From assembly GCA_949752735.1 (NCBI GenBank), contig OX457037.1, positions 16,076,517 to 16,140,516 on the forward strand: a stretch of DNA of 64,000 nucleotides. Direction: 5' to 3'. Position numbers and translations under genes: made by a program. Source of the stretch: Lumbricus terrestris. Its lineage: Eukaryota > Annelida > Clitellata > Crassiclitellata > Lumbricidae. The notes under the pieces are model-generated. The model saw only the letters and a list, made by a program, of their open reading frames with translations. It had not been told where the DNA came from and did no database searches. This document shows, one piece after another, positions 11,166 through 23,140 of this stretch; the first letter of the stretch is position 1, and each line of letters starts with the position of its first letter.

Positions 11166-11455
11166 TCAGCTAAGTGTTTGTAGAAAGCTCATGCTAAATC
11201 CATAGACAATACGCAGTTCCAAAGGGAATTCCTTAAAGATAGCTCGAAGGCCCTAACACCGAAAGAGCGCGGCGCTGTTCCGTCGATGGGCGTGCATAGA
11301 GAAGAACTATTTTACTCCGAGCAGATTTCTTCGGCCAGCCAAACCCAAAATTTAGAGAGCACAGCTCGCGTAAATAGCGTGGGGTTGCATTTCTCACCTG
11401 GCATCGTCAAGCCCAAATACCTACAGTGAAACTACACATATACAGCAATACTTTA

Positions 11456-11690
11456 TTTATTTATCGCATTTGCTATATACCGCCCCTACAAGCTCGCTAC
11501 TCAGAGGTGCTCCTGACAACAGCACAGGCGCTGCATCGGAGTTCATGCCGAGGCGCACGAGCAATTGCGAGTTAAGGACTTGCACAAGGTCCTTGAGCGG
11601 CGGTTTGAGGTGGATTCGAATCTGGAACTCTTTGACTCCAAGGCACCGAACCCACCTCTACATCACCGCGCCCCACAAAATTACATTGCA
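11456..11690 (-). mobile_element. tRNA-derived SINE, second copy
   Basis: Read on the minus strand it repeats the SINE at 10556: a GGGGCGCGGTGATGTAGAGG-like head, B box ATTCGAATCC, AAGGACCTTGTGCAAGTCCT, GCAATTGCTC, CTCTGAGTAG and CTTGTAGGGGCGGTATA, ending in (AATA)n. It is diverged from the other copy and therefore older. Confidence 0.7.
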
Positions 11691-11792
11691 TTATGTATTG
11701 AGCTGCATTGTGTTTATAGTGCTGGTTGTTGCATCGCCGTTTATTGCTAAACGTATAAAACGGTTGAACATGTAGGCCTCTAGTATCAGCAG

Positions 11793-12112
11793 AGTGGAAA
11801 CGTCAGTGCCACAATGCGTCTTGCACCGACGTTCACGAGGAAACCGTCGCCGCGGCATGAAGGAACAGCCGTCGTCATCAGCTGTGAATTGACGGCTGAA
11901 CCGGCACCATCCTTTTGTTGGTACAGAGGAAAAACTCCTCTGCAGACGGATGAAAGAACCTCCTTCAAGATCGAACCGGTCTCTGGAACGAAGAACACCT
12001 ACGTCCTTAGTCTAGTCATTGCAGAAGCAGGGCCTCAAGATTCCGGTACCTACCTTGTGGAAGTAATCAACCAACATGGCAAGATAACCGGATATGCCAA
12101 CCTACACTTGCA
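11793..12112 (+). CDS. Immunoglobulin I-set domain exon (titin/twitchin-like)
   Basis: An open frame of about 105 residues with the I-set pattern: the start motif APTFTRKPS, the B-strand cysteine (VVISCEL), the C-strand tryptophan three residues after a second cysteine (FCWYRG), and the F-strand D-SGTY motif. The F-strand cysteine position is occupied by leucine (GTYLVEV), so the usual disulphide cannot form, as in many intracellular muscle Ig domains. It can start at an in-frame ATG (11814) or after the acceptors at 11788-11792. A weak donor may lie at about 12113, just before a LINE fragment. Such domains occur in cytoskeletal proteins such as titin, twitchin and obscurin. I cannot link it to the lectin exons downstream, and its partner exons are not visible here. 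Confidence 0.65.
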
Positions 12113-12113
12113 A

Positions 12114-12424
12114 GGTTATACATTACAATACAACACAATATAACTGAAATTTGATCATGTACTTTTTTTTACAAAGCTTACATGTACAAGGGCACATTGA
12201 AGTTCGGCAGACCATTAAGAACTATAATATATTATATAGACGCAGAGACTGGAGAAGGTAAGTTTTCAGTTTAGAACGAAAAACAGTCTCGCTAAGAGAG
12301 TTACGAACACGAGGAGACAGAGAGTTCCAGATGAGGAGACCAGTCAATGTGCCAAAAACAAGACGTGTACGAGGATCAGCACACTTTCCAGCAGAATGAT
12401 GCTGATCGAAGAGAAGCTTCATAG
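12114..12424 (-). mobile_element. LINE 3' fragment, TTGTATTGTA-tailed family, copy 1
   Basis: The minus strand encodes the typical last part of a CR1/L2-type LINE ORF2: a WNSLSP..R pattern and a FRSKLKTYLL motif before the stop. It ends in an A/T-rich 3' UTR with TTGTATTGTA. The fragment at 19355-19910 shares these features. It is truncated at the 5' end. Confidence 0.7.
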
Positions 12425-12881
12425 TTCATGCATACTTGATATTCGCAGTTTGCACTCGAAAGCGCTGATGATAACCTCTATTGCGCCATGAATTGTGCCA
12501 CAGTTTGCTGCGTCAATCGAAGCATACTCAAGTAGCACTAAACTGTCGTGTAGGTGGGCTATGGTAGCGATGTGCTTTAGGAATAGACATATTTGAGACC
12601 GATTGTAAACACCTCGAATGCAGCCTACGCTCACGTTGAGTAATTTCTTCCTGCATTTTTACGAGACTTTTGCTTGAAAACAAAGCAAGAGTCGATAACA
12701 GCTGCACTTGAAAACTGCTGCTGCATGATGTAGGTGTATTGATGCCCATTAACATCCGTGCAGAAGATCTCACATTGCTTGATTCGTGCTATGATATCTC
12801 CCTTTGAAGATTGCCACTCTTCCCCCATCCCAGCCCAATACTTATCTCGCTCCTTCAACCGCATATATATAGCCATGGGCC

Positions 12882-13329
12882 GGTGACACGAAACGGAGTA
12901 TCCCCCTGAAAGCTATACGGGGGGATGAATTAATCTATCCCCCGGATGGAATTAACCGGTCTAAACTATCCGGGGGATAAACCATTCTATCCCCTTTTTT
13001 GAAATCCGTATAATTGAAAATGTTATGTTCTGATCAAAATTTAAAGTGACTCTTATTGTTTTAAGTGTCCTAAGCAATGTTCAGAGCAAGGCAACTCGAT
13101 TTTGTTTGGTGACTCTGGCTGTTCTTAAGTATTTTAAATGTTCTAAGTGCTCTAAAACCAAAGCAAAATAAATTATCTAGTAGGAACAAGCTTACATGTT
13201 AGTGTCATTGTTCAAAACAAAGCAGATGAAAATTAATTTGCAGAAAAAAATACACACGGAAGTGACTTTTTCGACTTTTCTTCATTTCGGGGGATACGAT
13301 TCATACGGGGATACTCTATTTCGTGACAC
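12882..13329. mobile_element. Inverted-repeat element with GGTGWCACGAAA ends
   Basis: Terminal inverted repeats of about 24 bp: GGTGACACGAAACGGAGTAT on the left and GGTGTCACGAAATAGAGTAT read inward from the right. Just inside the left end are several irregular copies of a TATCCCCC word in both orientations, so that end can fold on itself. The remainder is A/T-rich and non-coding. I could not find a clear target duplication. The end sequence resembles the foldback family at 62.1 kb (GGTGTCACGACA). Confidence 0.65.
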
Positions 13330-13427
13330 CGGCCGCACGTTGGCTCTTGAGACATCATAGAACTACATAATATATATATATATATAGCACATATATGCAT
13401 CTATTTTATATTTATGATTATATTATA

Positions 13428-13470
13428 TACTAGCTGTAACCGGACACGCGTTTGCTGTGCTCCCTCCCCT
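13428..13470 (-). mobile_element. Possible Helitron 3' end
   Basis: Read on the minus strand, an AACGCG-type G/C run is followed by CCGGTTACAGCTAGT, ending with CTAG before T. This parallels the terminus at 24.37 kb. It is weak evidence from the end alone. Confidence 0.25.
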
Positions 13471-13489
13471 CCCCTCCCCCTCCCTCTAG

Positions 13490-13810
13490 ATTTCTAGTAT
13501 TTATAAATCTGAAATAGAAGCTGGATTGATGAAAACGCTTAAGTAATGGAAGCTGGATGAGGGTATCTGAAACAGAAGCTGCTTTGACGAAAATAACGAG
13601 CGAGAAATAGAGGGTATTTTTAGATCTGAACTATAGAAGCCGGATGCATGTTGAAATACATGAATGAAAATCATCAATCCAACTTCCATATAAGCTATAG
13701 AAAACCATTTAACGTTATTTCATAAATCGAGCTTCTATTTCATCAACACGATTCGTTTGTAGACCAGTTGTCGTTAGACGAATTGTCAGGGGACCACTTG
13801 TCGTGGAACC
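13490..13810. mobile_element. Foldback element FB1, truncated copy
   Basis: This matches the FB1 copy at 62097-62716. It has the same GAAGCTGGAT and GAAATACATGAATGAAAAT inner words, and on the right a short array of ACCAGTTGTCG-type repeats ending in GTCGTGGAACC. Only the right array is present; the left terminal array is missing. Confidence 0.6.
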
Positions 13811-14029
13811 GTGGGCCGCAATGTGAATCTTGCGTCGTCCTTATTTATGGCCAATCGAAAAGGCTGCATCCGTAATATTAGGCCTATATACTTAAGTCAT
13901 TGGCGCTGTATAATTCGACCCTTTATATTGAAACGAGTGTCTACTATAGTGCAATACTATTTTCTGTTTAAAGCTTTGTGCTGGTAGTCCGTGTATTCCA
14001 TTTAAATTACGCTGCTGTTATCCTGGTAC

Positions 14030-14186
14030 GGGCGGAGTTTATAATGGGGCTAGGGGGGCACTAACCACCACCCCCCCAAGAAGACCCAGATTCATTTTTT
14101 ACCGTGTAAATGGTATCTTTTCCCGGGCTTAAACCCCCCGCAAGAAGACTTTAGCCCCTCCAAGAACGGAAACCAAATCCCGCCAT
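14030..14186 (-). repeat. Dispersed repeat, GGAGGGGCTAA family, copy 2
   Basis: The reverse complement shares GGAGGGGCTAAAGT, GGAAAAGATACCATTT, AATCTGGGTCTTCTT and AAACTCCGCCCG with 11029-11165. Several runs of C suggest local slippage. Confidence 0.5.
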
Positions 14187-16165
14187 GCATCCTGGTACCA
14201 AAACGTGTAGCCTAAGCTGACAAATTTCCCGTGTGTGTAGACGTCTGATAATGGTAGGGCCTATACCCTAAGGCCCAAGCTATGCACACTGTTGCGCACA
14301 GACATTGAACAGAATTTCACTGCCCTGCCATCTTGTAAGCCTACAGTCAAATGCGGGATCCTTTACAGATACATGGTCAGGCTTGCAACAAATACTTTTG
14401 AGTTTAAAAACTTTTGTGAATTCCATTTCTGTCAATTTTCCCTCTGCCATTCAGTAATGAAATAAACCATTTTTTACAGACAATGATCATTAAGCTTAAA
14501 TTTTCTAGCTAATTTCTTGTGCTTTTGAGGTAAATTATGTAGTTTTAATTTAATGTACCGGTAATGTAATGCTACATTTATAATGCCAATTTAAAAGCGA
14601 TGAGATAACTATAGGGGCCTACGTAGCTTCTGCTATATACTGTATTGGCTAAGGTGAAAATACTTGACACATCTGACATGGCAGCTTACTGAAGTAAAGT
14701 ATGAAAATGGTAAGAAAGATGGAGAAGCAATTGACCTTCAACTTTGATTTTTGTATTTTTTGCAGCAGCTCCATCAAGTGCAAAGTGAGTATGGCTGATA
14801 CTACTCAAGCAGGTTAGCTGAACATTGCAGCCAGATAGGGATACCAGGATGTGAAATGGAGCCCAGTCTGTATGATTTGTAGCAACAGACTGAAAAATAG
14901 ACTAACTACAGCATTGAAAAAAGGTCGCAACATTACAATCCCAAAAAAGTCGTAGCATTACACCCCAACAGAGAGCCCAATTTCCTCCGTGTTGCCTCCA
15001 CCTCCCCTTCCCTTCTTCCTCATTTCTTCCTGCTCCCACTCTTCCACCTCCCTTTTCATCCTCAACACAAATCTGGCATAATATAGCCTACGTTGCCTAC
15101 ACATCATTTTTCGCTGGCAGATTGAACAAGTACACAACGCAGTGAATAATTCATTCGAAATTTTGAAACCTTTCAAATAAAATAAACCGCTGCTAAAAAC
15201 GCCTGGTAACGGAGGCAATAGGAAACTCATCGTCATTAGTGTATCAGTAAAAATAAATGCCAGGGTGAGGGTCATGGGCGGAGCTTTGCATGATTATCGT
15301 CAACCAAATATATTACAGTCTATAGAGTTCACAGCTAGACCTCAATCAAAGTTCCAATTCTGCAACCTTTGAACCACTAGACAGTGCAAACACTTCTGCA
15401 GAACATACATTTTAAAACAAAAACCTCAGCATAGACTAGAATATAAATATGCGCCTATGAATATCACATTTCAACCTTGATGATCACATTTTAAAGAATT
15501 TTCAATCAAATTAGATTTGCGGAGAGTTATATTGCCACCATCAAAAACAAACCACCGTAAAATTAGCCAACCTAAGTAATGAATAGGCCTAAGGTGACAC
15601 TGGGAAGAACACGCGGTAAGGGAGAGGGCTGACCACCTGCACTTGTATGCCTGAGCCAGAGAACACGGTCATTATTATCTAGCCTGTAATTATAGGCTAG
15701 TGACATTTCGAATAATCTATTTAGTAGGCCTACACGCGTCACCTTATTCATTAACCTACTAATTAGCTTGCAGAAGATGCAGGCGCAGTGAGGGTGTGAG
15801 GCACTTATGCGTGTTTGTGAAAGGGAGATGACGCAGAAGTGAAAATAATAATTATCGCTGATGCTGGGATTTTCCGCTAAATGTTATGAATATCTACACA
15901 AGTCATGATATGCAGTAAAAGGATCTTGATGAAAAGGGAGTAGATTATATGGATTAGAACGTTGATATCATCTTCGTCGATATACGGAATCTCCAGTTGA
16001 AGACAAGAACTCTGCTTTTCAGCATACTTGTACCGGTACTTGAAGTCAACCAAGAGGTAACATTGACAGCATACACTACTCTAATAGAACTGTATGGTGT
16101 ACATTTGCACATTCGCGCAATTCGTGACATATGTGATAAATTTATCCGAACACGGCCTAGAGTTT
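14187..16165. other. No gene recognised
   Basis: A/T-rich intergenic sequence. The short open frames have neither domains nor splice context that I can support. Confidence 0.4.
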
Positions 16166-16168
16166 TGG

Positions 16169-16253
16169 TGGTGGTGATGGTGGTGGTGGTGGTGGTGGTG
16201 GTGGTGGTGGTGGTGGTGGTGGTGGTGGTGGTGGTGGTGGTGGTGGTGGTGGT
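16169..16253 (+). repeat. (GGT)n microsatellite
   Basis: An almost pure GGT run of about 85 bp. The open frames across it (poly-Val, poly-His, poly-Thr) are products of the repeat. Confidence 0.9.
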
Positions 16254-16259
16254 GTTTTT

Positions 16260-17596
16260 GACGGTCTGATCGTACCTGATCAGTAACACCTTTCTTGAAA
16301 TAATAATACAACAATAATGGTTTTTCTTCAATGAAACGCATGTAAACTTGTAGGCTACAATTTATTTAGCAATAATTTGCACCAATCCTAGCTAAGCCTA
16401 CTCACCAAGAAATCAGACAGCCTTCATTAGGCTACACGTCGCTAATGACAGCCTATACAAAGCATTCCGCCCTACGGACGCGATTTCCTCTTTCTCTCCA
16501 TGCATTGCCAGCGTGTTATCTAATGCGCTACGGGGAGAAAATAGTAGACCCGGATCTTTGTAGTTTATCTAATTGGCCATGGAGCTTATGCAGGCCAAGC
16601 ATAAGCTTTTTGGTATTGTAAATAGAGGAACATTACAACTTGATTGTGTGAGAAAATTTAACCCATGGTTATTGGCGAACTAAGAGACAGCGCCGCGTAG
16701 GCTATCAGTTATGTTTATCCAGACACATTTTCCCTAAATCGTCGCATGTTGTCAGTGGCCAATCGGGAAAATAAATGATATTATTTATATCTGACAACTG
16801 ACAGCTGTTGATACATGACAATGTCCAGAGTTTTTTAACCCGTAATTCTACACCAAACGTACAGCTATAAATGGATTTCATCAGATATAGAAGCACCTCT
16901 GTGGAGTTTGGTGTAGTCTTAAAGGGTCACTGTATGTCCGATTGGAAGTTATTTGCCATGGAGGATGGGAAGGAGAAAAGGGTTGTGCAGTTCTAGAAAG
17001 TTCTTAAAATAAACCCTGACAATGTTTCTTATTCAAAGCACAAATAACCAGCCGTCAGCAGTAGAAAAGCAACCATGAGACTTGCAATACACAAAACAAA
17101 GACAGACGGTTGGCCTACTTGCTTTCAGAACCTTAGGCTACTTGTGGCCTGCACATATCGTATTATTTAATTGGTAATTTGGTGGCCCGACTTAACATTT
17201 TTAATCCTTTTAGTTCCTCCTTTTTGAAGCCGAGTAATCAGCCGGTTTTATTTATTTGGTTGCATAATACGTCATTTTGATTGATTGATTTATTGATTGG
17301 TAAGTTATCAAACAAAGGTAGTTAAACGTAGTCTATTCCAGAAAGGACAGATTAAAGCAATTTGCACTCAAATACAGTTTTAACTAAGCGATAAACAATT
17401 ATTATCAAGAAATAATTTATGCCTCTGCTGGACTTCTGCAGAATCTCAGTAATATAGGCCTATTTAACATAAAAAGGACACTGTTCACGTGGTTAGCACA
17501 ACTGGTAGGCTTAGTCTTCGAAACTATTATGAAAACACAACAATGGATATTCGTCTATTAGGCCTCTACTAGTAGGCCTATTATTATGTTTTTTTA
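16260..17596. other. No gene recognised
   Basis: I see no supported gene or transposon with both ends here. Confidence 0.4.
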
Positions 17597-17604
17597 GAAT
17601 CTTG

Positions 17605-17797
17605 CAGGGCTGTTTTTAAGGAATTTTTAGAACTGCACAACCCCTTCTTTCCTTTTCCATCATCCATGGCAAATTATTTCCAATCGAAGGACAATGACCT
17701 TTTTGCTAGTTTTAACTGTACAGAAGTGCATCTACAACTGCACAAATCCATTTAGAACTGCACATTTTGTGTACAACTGCACGTTAAAAAAGCCCTG
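17605..17797. mobile_element. hAT-like MITE, CAGGGCT family, copy 2
   Basis: A 193-bp non-coding element with ends CAGGGCTGTTTTTAA and TTAAAAAAGCCCTG, flanked by an exact 8-bp duplication GAATCTTG (17597-17604 and 17798-17805). An 8-bp duplication and short CAGGG-type ends fit hAT. It matches 2539-2713. The inner word GTACAACTGCAC and its relatives recur several times. Confidence 0.85.
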
Positions 17798-18566
17798 GAA
17801 TCTTGCTAATTTACATCATAATAAATTATTGTGCATTTTGCGAAAAGTGACTAAAATAATGTATTTGCACGTTTAGAAGGATCTCTGTAAGAATATCAAA
17901 ATAATCTAAAGAATGTAAAAATAATCTTATATAGCTACATTAACTGCTAGTTCCCTTACCCAGTCACACCCCACCATCCTGGTTAACTTTTTAATGGCAC
18001 ATAGGCCCCTACTAAGCGTGACTCGTTCCTTCAGGAGTGCCTATTGCTCCCTGGCCTGTGTCCTAAATCCTTTGCCGAATGATTTGAGTAATGACTATTA
18101 CTTGTGTTGTAGTTGTTCTGTAGGCTATTACTACGTCTCATTGTGGGAACAATAAATAATTTTGAATTTGAATTTTTTTAATCAGTTTATGCGTAGGCTA
18201 GACTTTAACGAATAATGAAAAGAATGAGTGAGCCTAAAAATTTAGGCATATTGACTAATACCAATATGGCTAAGCTTAATATGTGCATGATTGATCATGT
18301 GCATCGACGGTCGTTGAGGTTCACGTGGTTCCCTGAGCGATTCCGATGGCACTGGGACCGGGTAGTGAAATCATTATAGATCTAAAACTGAAATACCGCA
18401 AAGAAGTTTCAACAAGGAACAGATAGTTAACGAAGTCTCGCACGAGTGTCTGAACGATCCAAGTCGATGACAATAGTGATTTATTATTACTGCTTGAAAG
18501 ACGCTGCCATTCTGCAGACTGAGCTGGCTGAACGACGTTTGAAGGACTCTACCAGACGGTAAACCG

Positions 18567-18715
18567 ACATTAGCCCCGAACATTTGCCCAGATGTTTGGT
18601 GCTGGGCATAACTAGCGTTCCTCACTAACCCTAAACCCAACGAAACAGAGAAAATTAATGAGGGAGAGCAAAGAACAGAGACAGAGGTAATAGCTGTGAG
18701 AGGGCTTTTCCCAAC
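18567..18715. repeat. Dispersed repeat, CCTCACTAACCCT family, copy 1
   Basis: It shares TCCTCACTAACCCT, ACCCAACGA, ACAGAGAAA, AAAGAACAGAG and AATAGCTGTGAGA in order with 20040-20175. Class unknown. A 22-bp stretch containing CCAACTATGATCAATCTCAG is duplicated next to it (about 18708-18764). Confidence 0.55.
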
Positions 18716-18913
18716 TATGATCAATCTCAGGGAGTGCTTTGCCCAACTATGATCAATCTCAGGTCACTTTGTCGAATGCCCGAGCGTAGTGGCTTAACCA
18801 TTGGAGCCTTGCGTCGTCCATGATCAGTGCCAGGTCACCACGTGAAACGCTATAAAATGACACACTCGTGGGATGGTTTGATTATGCATTAAATTTTTAT
18901 TTCTTCTTTGCAG

Positions 18914-18992
18914 CAAAGTGTCAACTCCAATACGAGTTATTCGTCTCAACCCAGCATCGGTTCCCATCACAATGTGTGCATCACCTGCCTTC
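18914..18992 (+). CDS. Possible first exon of lectin copy 1
   Basis: A pyrimidine-rich acceptor ends at 18913 and a good donor GTAAGT starts at 18993. The stretch aligns with the first coding exon of copy 2 (26189-26245) from AGTT.TTCGT.TCAACC onward. The copy-2 ATG is ACG here and the exon is about 4 bp longer, so the original start seems lost. The frame that joins exon A in phase 0 offers a later ATG at 18972, giving only seven leader residues. The true 5' end of copy 1 is uncertain. Confidence 0.3.
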
Positions 18993-19354
18993 GTAAGTTA
19001 TTACGCATTATATAATAGGCTGGATCTAGATGGAAACAGAAATACCCACACCCACTCACGCACACAATGTCATATGATATTGTATTTAATATATATATAG
19101 GCCTACTGGACTACGGGAGGGCTGGAGGCGCCGTACGTCATAGGTCGCGCTATGTCATTTGACCTGCCTCATGCATATATTTTAACTTGACCTTCCTTAT
19201 GACCTTCCTAGAATTCTTTGGAATTTTAAATATCTTTCTTTGTATTTAAAAGTTTAAAATAAAACTGCCTGTTTTTATTATAAGATCACATTATTGCTGC
19301 CTTACAATTATTAGATCAGTGTGGCTTTTTATATTGTCAAGTAGGCCTACATTA

Positions 19355-19442
19355 AATTAATGCAATACAATACAATACAACTGAAATTTAATAATACCCT
19401 CCTTACAAAGCTCAGAAGTGCATATTGAAGTTCGGCAATAAC

Positions 19443-19491
<49 letters not shown>

Positions 19492-19910
19492 TAATAATAA
19501 CTAATAACTAGTAATAGTAACTAGTAATGATAATAACTAATAATAATAGTTAATAACTATCTATATAGGTAGATTCAAAGAGGAAAGTTTTAAGTTTAGA
19601 GCGAAAGACAGTCTCGCTAGGGGAGTCACGAACATAAGAAGGCAAAGAGTTCCAGATGAAGGGACCAGCAAATGTGAAAGAACGTCGGCCAAAAACAAGA
19701 TGTGTACCAGGAACTACATACTTTCCAGCAGATGCTGATCGAAGAGAAGAGCGACCTTAACAGAGTTACAAGGTGTGATCATAGAAGATAAGTAAGATGG
19801 CAGGTGATCAGTGCGTGCTTTGTACATGAGGAGTGCCAGTTTGAAGCGAATGCGATCACTTACAGGAAATTAATTGACAAAGAAGTTCGTGCTGTAGTCT
19901 AGGCTGTAGA
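19355..19910 (-). mobile_element. LINE 3' fragment, TTGTATTGTA-tailed family, copy 2
   Basis: On the minus strand it encodes a GPFIWNSLPSYVR-like motif and FRSKLKTFLF, as in the LINE fragment at 12.1 kb, followed by the same 3' UTR. A (TAA)n microsatellite at about 19437-19495 has expanded inside the UTR. It is 5' truncated. Confidence 0.65.
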
Positions 19911-20039
19911 CCCTAAATTGAATGTTTGAGTATTCGTTGCAGCCGTCGCGTCAAATTTGAATATTCTTCAACAAAAATTATCAGGAGATAAACGTTTCAG
20001 TAAAAAAAATTATGAGGATTAATGTCCTGCAACCCTGCC

Positions 20040-20175
20040 AGACAACGGTCTTGTTGGTCAGGTGCTGGGAATATTTCGCGGTCGCCGGTCCTCACTAACC
20101 CTTGACCCAACGACACAGAGAAATGGGGAGAGTAAAGAACAGAGGCAGAGACAATAGCTGTGAGAAGGCTGTACC
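20040..20175. repeat. Dispersed repeat, CCTCACTAACCCT family, copy 2
   Basis: Same ordered words as 18567-18715. The two copies sit about 1.5 kb apart in direct orientation. Confidence 0.55.
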
Positions 20176-20346
20176 TTTATAGGTCGTAGCTAATGTGACT
20201 TAACCTATGTTGTTTTTTGTTGATGTTATGATGATTGAAGTTGAAGCATCAAATTAAGATACTAGTTTCTTGCGTCTGTTGAATAATTCGCAGCATCAAT
20301 GCACAAACGACCGTGCACGTATCCCAATATACACGCGAGGTCTTGC

Positions 20347-20735
20347 ACTGGCTTCCTTTCCCTCAGCTCATCTCATTTAGGATTGCATCTTTGGTGTGGC
20401 GATGCTTGTGAAGCTGGGCACCCTCTTATTTGTGTGAGCTTTGCATCCCCCTTTCTCCCTGCATAGGCCGACGCGCACTGCGTTCTGCTGTCCATGGTGA
20501 CTTAATGGTTCCTTTCACTCGCTCTGTAACAATGCAGAGGCGTTCATTCTCTGTGGTTGGTCCAGCAACCTGGAATGGACTTCCCTTGAATATGCGACAC
20601 CTCCCAAGCTGCTCTCAATTTCACAAACTGTTGAAGACCGGTTTTTCACTTGTTCTCGGCCGGGAGCGCCTCTGTGTAGATACCTTGAAGGGGTGCTATA
20701 CACATTCTGATTGATTGATCGATTGGTTGATTGGA
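20347..20735 (+). mobile_element. LINE (L2/CR1-like) 3' end, probable partner of the SINE
   Basis: The translation shows the LINE ORF2 end in order: LHWLP...ISFRIASLVWRCL in one frame, then RRALRS...LMVP and SVVGPATWNGLP in another, so at least one frameshift or stop interrupts it. The 3' tail is GGGAGCGCCTCTG, then CTTGAAGGGGTGCTATA, then (GATT)n. This tail is nearly the same as that of the SINE at 10556. Tetranucleotide tails are usual for L2-type LINEs. Confidence 0.75.
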
Positions 20736-20922
20736 TAGATTGATTAGCCAGTCAAAGTTTGCGAAATCATCAAATAAATATTAGCACAATTTCTATAGCG
20801 TCAACCTATATATGAGAGAGAGAGCGTTGAATTTATTTGCTTAGCGCCTACTACTTACATTGTAAATGATGCTGACAAGTGCTTACGACGAAGTGAATGT
20901 TCTTCTGTGTTTTACCTCTCAG

Positions 20923-21103
20923 TATTATTTCATCAAAAGCCAGCTGAACGGAATGGTACTTGATGTGGAGAGTAGCATAACTTCGCCTGGCGCCTTAGTG
21001 TCTATGTGGGAGAAAAACGAAACAGACGCTCAGATATGGTACGACGACCCAGCCACAGGAACCATCCGTAACAAACTCAATGGTTTCTGTATGGACATTA
21101 AAG
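20923..21103 (+). CDS. Ricin-B type lectin, copy 1, exon A
   Basis: A 181-bp exon, phase 0 to phase 1, with acceptor CTCAG and donor GTAAGG. It encodes the first part of a beta-trefoil: an ...MVLDVE... strand, then the first Q-x-W motif (QIW), then the start of the second repeat (FCMDIKG). Exons A, B and C of this copy join in frame to about 126 residues with three Q-x-W motifs (QIW, QLW, QSW), the usual size of one ricin-B domain. Such domains bind sugars or serve as protein scaffolds. No signal peptide is visible, so a cytosolic place is likely, though the first exon is uncertain. This copy keeps the compact form with a stop directly after the third repeat and may be closest to the ancestral gene. 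Confidence 0.82.
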
Positions 21104-21196
21104 GTAAGGTATCCACTCGACGACATATTTATTAGAAGCATTTTATTCTTGTAAAAATTATACTTGCATATAATTGTTTTGTTACCGTACCTGTTG

Positions 21197-21790
<594 letters not shown>

Positions 21791-22079
21791 TAGTAGTAAC
21801 AGTGGCAGTAGCAGTAGTGCCGCTGTTGTTGTTGTTGTTGCTGCCGTTGTTGCATCAGTAAGGCATGGGGGGCTATCATGCACAGGCCTATGCGTCAGTG
21901 AGAAGGAAAGGAAGGACAGGCTGGAATGAAGTGGCAGAGGGAGGAAATTGAGGGAAGTCGGAGGATGTTGATTTTATCCGCACCAGACATCTGAACATTA
22001 AACAAGAATCAATTATACCTATAGCTGGTCACTTATTCATATTGCAAACTGTTTTCTAACTTGTGGTTATGCGTTGAAG

Positions 22080-22193
22080 GTGGTCGACTTGTTATGAATC
22101 CCTACCAGGTGGGTAAGCAGGACCAACTATGGGAACGCAAAGGCAATGCGATTGTTGATCGCCGCGACAGGCAAAAGGTTCTTGATATCGCTG
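22080..22193 (+). CDS. Ricin-B type lectin, copy 1, exon B
   Basis: A 114-bp exon, phase 1 to phase 1, acceptor TTGAAG and donor GTAAGAA. It carries the second Q-x-W motif (DQLWER) and the start of the third repeat (VLDIAG). Its opening GGTCGACTTGTT is almost the same in copies 2 and 3. Confidence 0.82.
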
Positions 22194-22689
22194 GTAAGAA
22201 AACTCAATGTCAGTTAGACATCTTCAGCGCCTTAATATAGACAAACCACTCTATAATTGGCATAGGTCAATATGTTCATTACTTTAATCAGTACACTGAT
22301 CGTTTCTTAAGTCCGCTGTGTGCCTTGAATTGCCTTCCTGCAATATTATTATAAACGCGTACGACTGGCTATTGAAAAGAAATATCCTCGCCAGGGCAGA
22401 AATTCTTTATAAATTTCGACTCCTCTTACGCCCTCTATATGATGATAGGCCTACATCTGGGTGGAATAATTATAAGGAAGGAAAAGAATATTTTTCTAAA
22501 GAAATGAATATTATTAGAAACAATTTATTTATTGGTTGTCGATAGAGATCTATCCTTATGGACCGTTATTTTTTCACTTAGTTATATTAAAACATATCAA
22601 ATGCCTCAATCTGATGTCAATGAATAAATCGATGATACTACAAAACGACAGTTTCAGATAAAGCGAACCCACATCAACAAACAAAATTG

Positions 22690-23140
22690 ATACATTACAT
22701 TACACTGATACAATTAATAAATTCGCATCTGTTTCTGCCTACGCGAGCGATGCGTTACACTGGATGTCTTGGGTCCAGCGGATGCTGCGGATCCTATAAT
22801 TATAGAATTGATGCTCTGGTCGCACTCTGCATCTTTGTTTTTGCGGTCCATCTTACCTGCGCTATCCCTTCACCTGGTGTCCGACGTTCCATAGCGAATC
22901 GGGATCTCCGCTTATCGACGAGGGATGAACTCGTAGCTCCACGGACTCGCTTGGCTGCTGGTTGCCAGAGCTTTCTCATTTACAGGCCCTCCAGCTGGAA
23001 TGGCCTCCAAAGGGACCTGTGCATATTAACTCTGACCAACCAAACTCTGCTTTCGCCGTGACTGGTCTGGGAGCACTCTTGAGTAGGACTCTAGAAATGA
23101 CGATATTTAAGTTATTTGAGTGAATGAATGAATGAATAAT
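22690..23140 (+). mobile_element. LINE fragment in the last intron of lectin copy 1
   Basis: An open stretch resembles the end of a LINE ORF2 (R.RDLRLSTRDEL, then PSSWNGL), followed by a (GAAT)n tail. Fragments with similar sequence and flanks (ACTGATACAATTA) lie at the same place in copies 2 and 3, so one ancestral insertion was duplicated with the gene. Confidence 0.65.

Noticed and set aside
22687..23061. 124-codon + frame as a host gene
   Set aside because: It resembles the end of a LINE ORF2 and sits in a lectin intron with copies at the same place in the paralogues.
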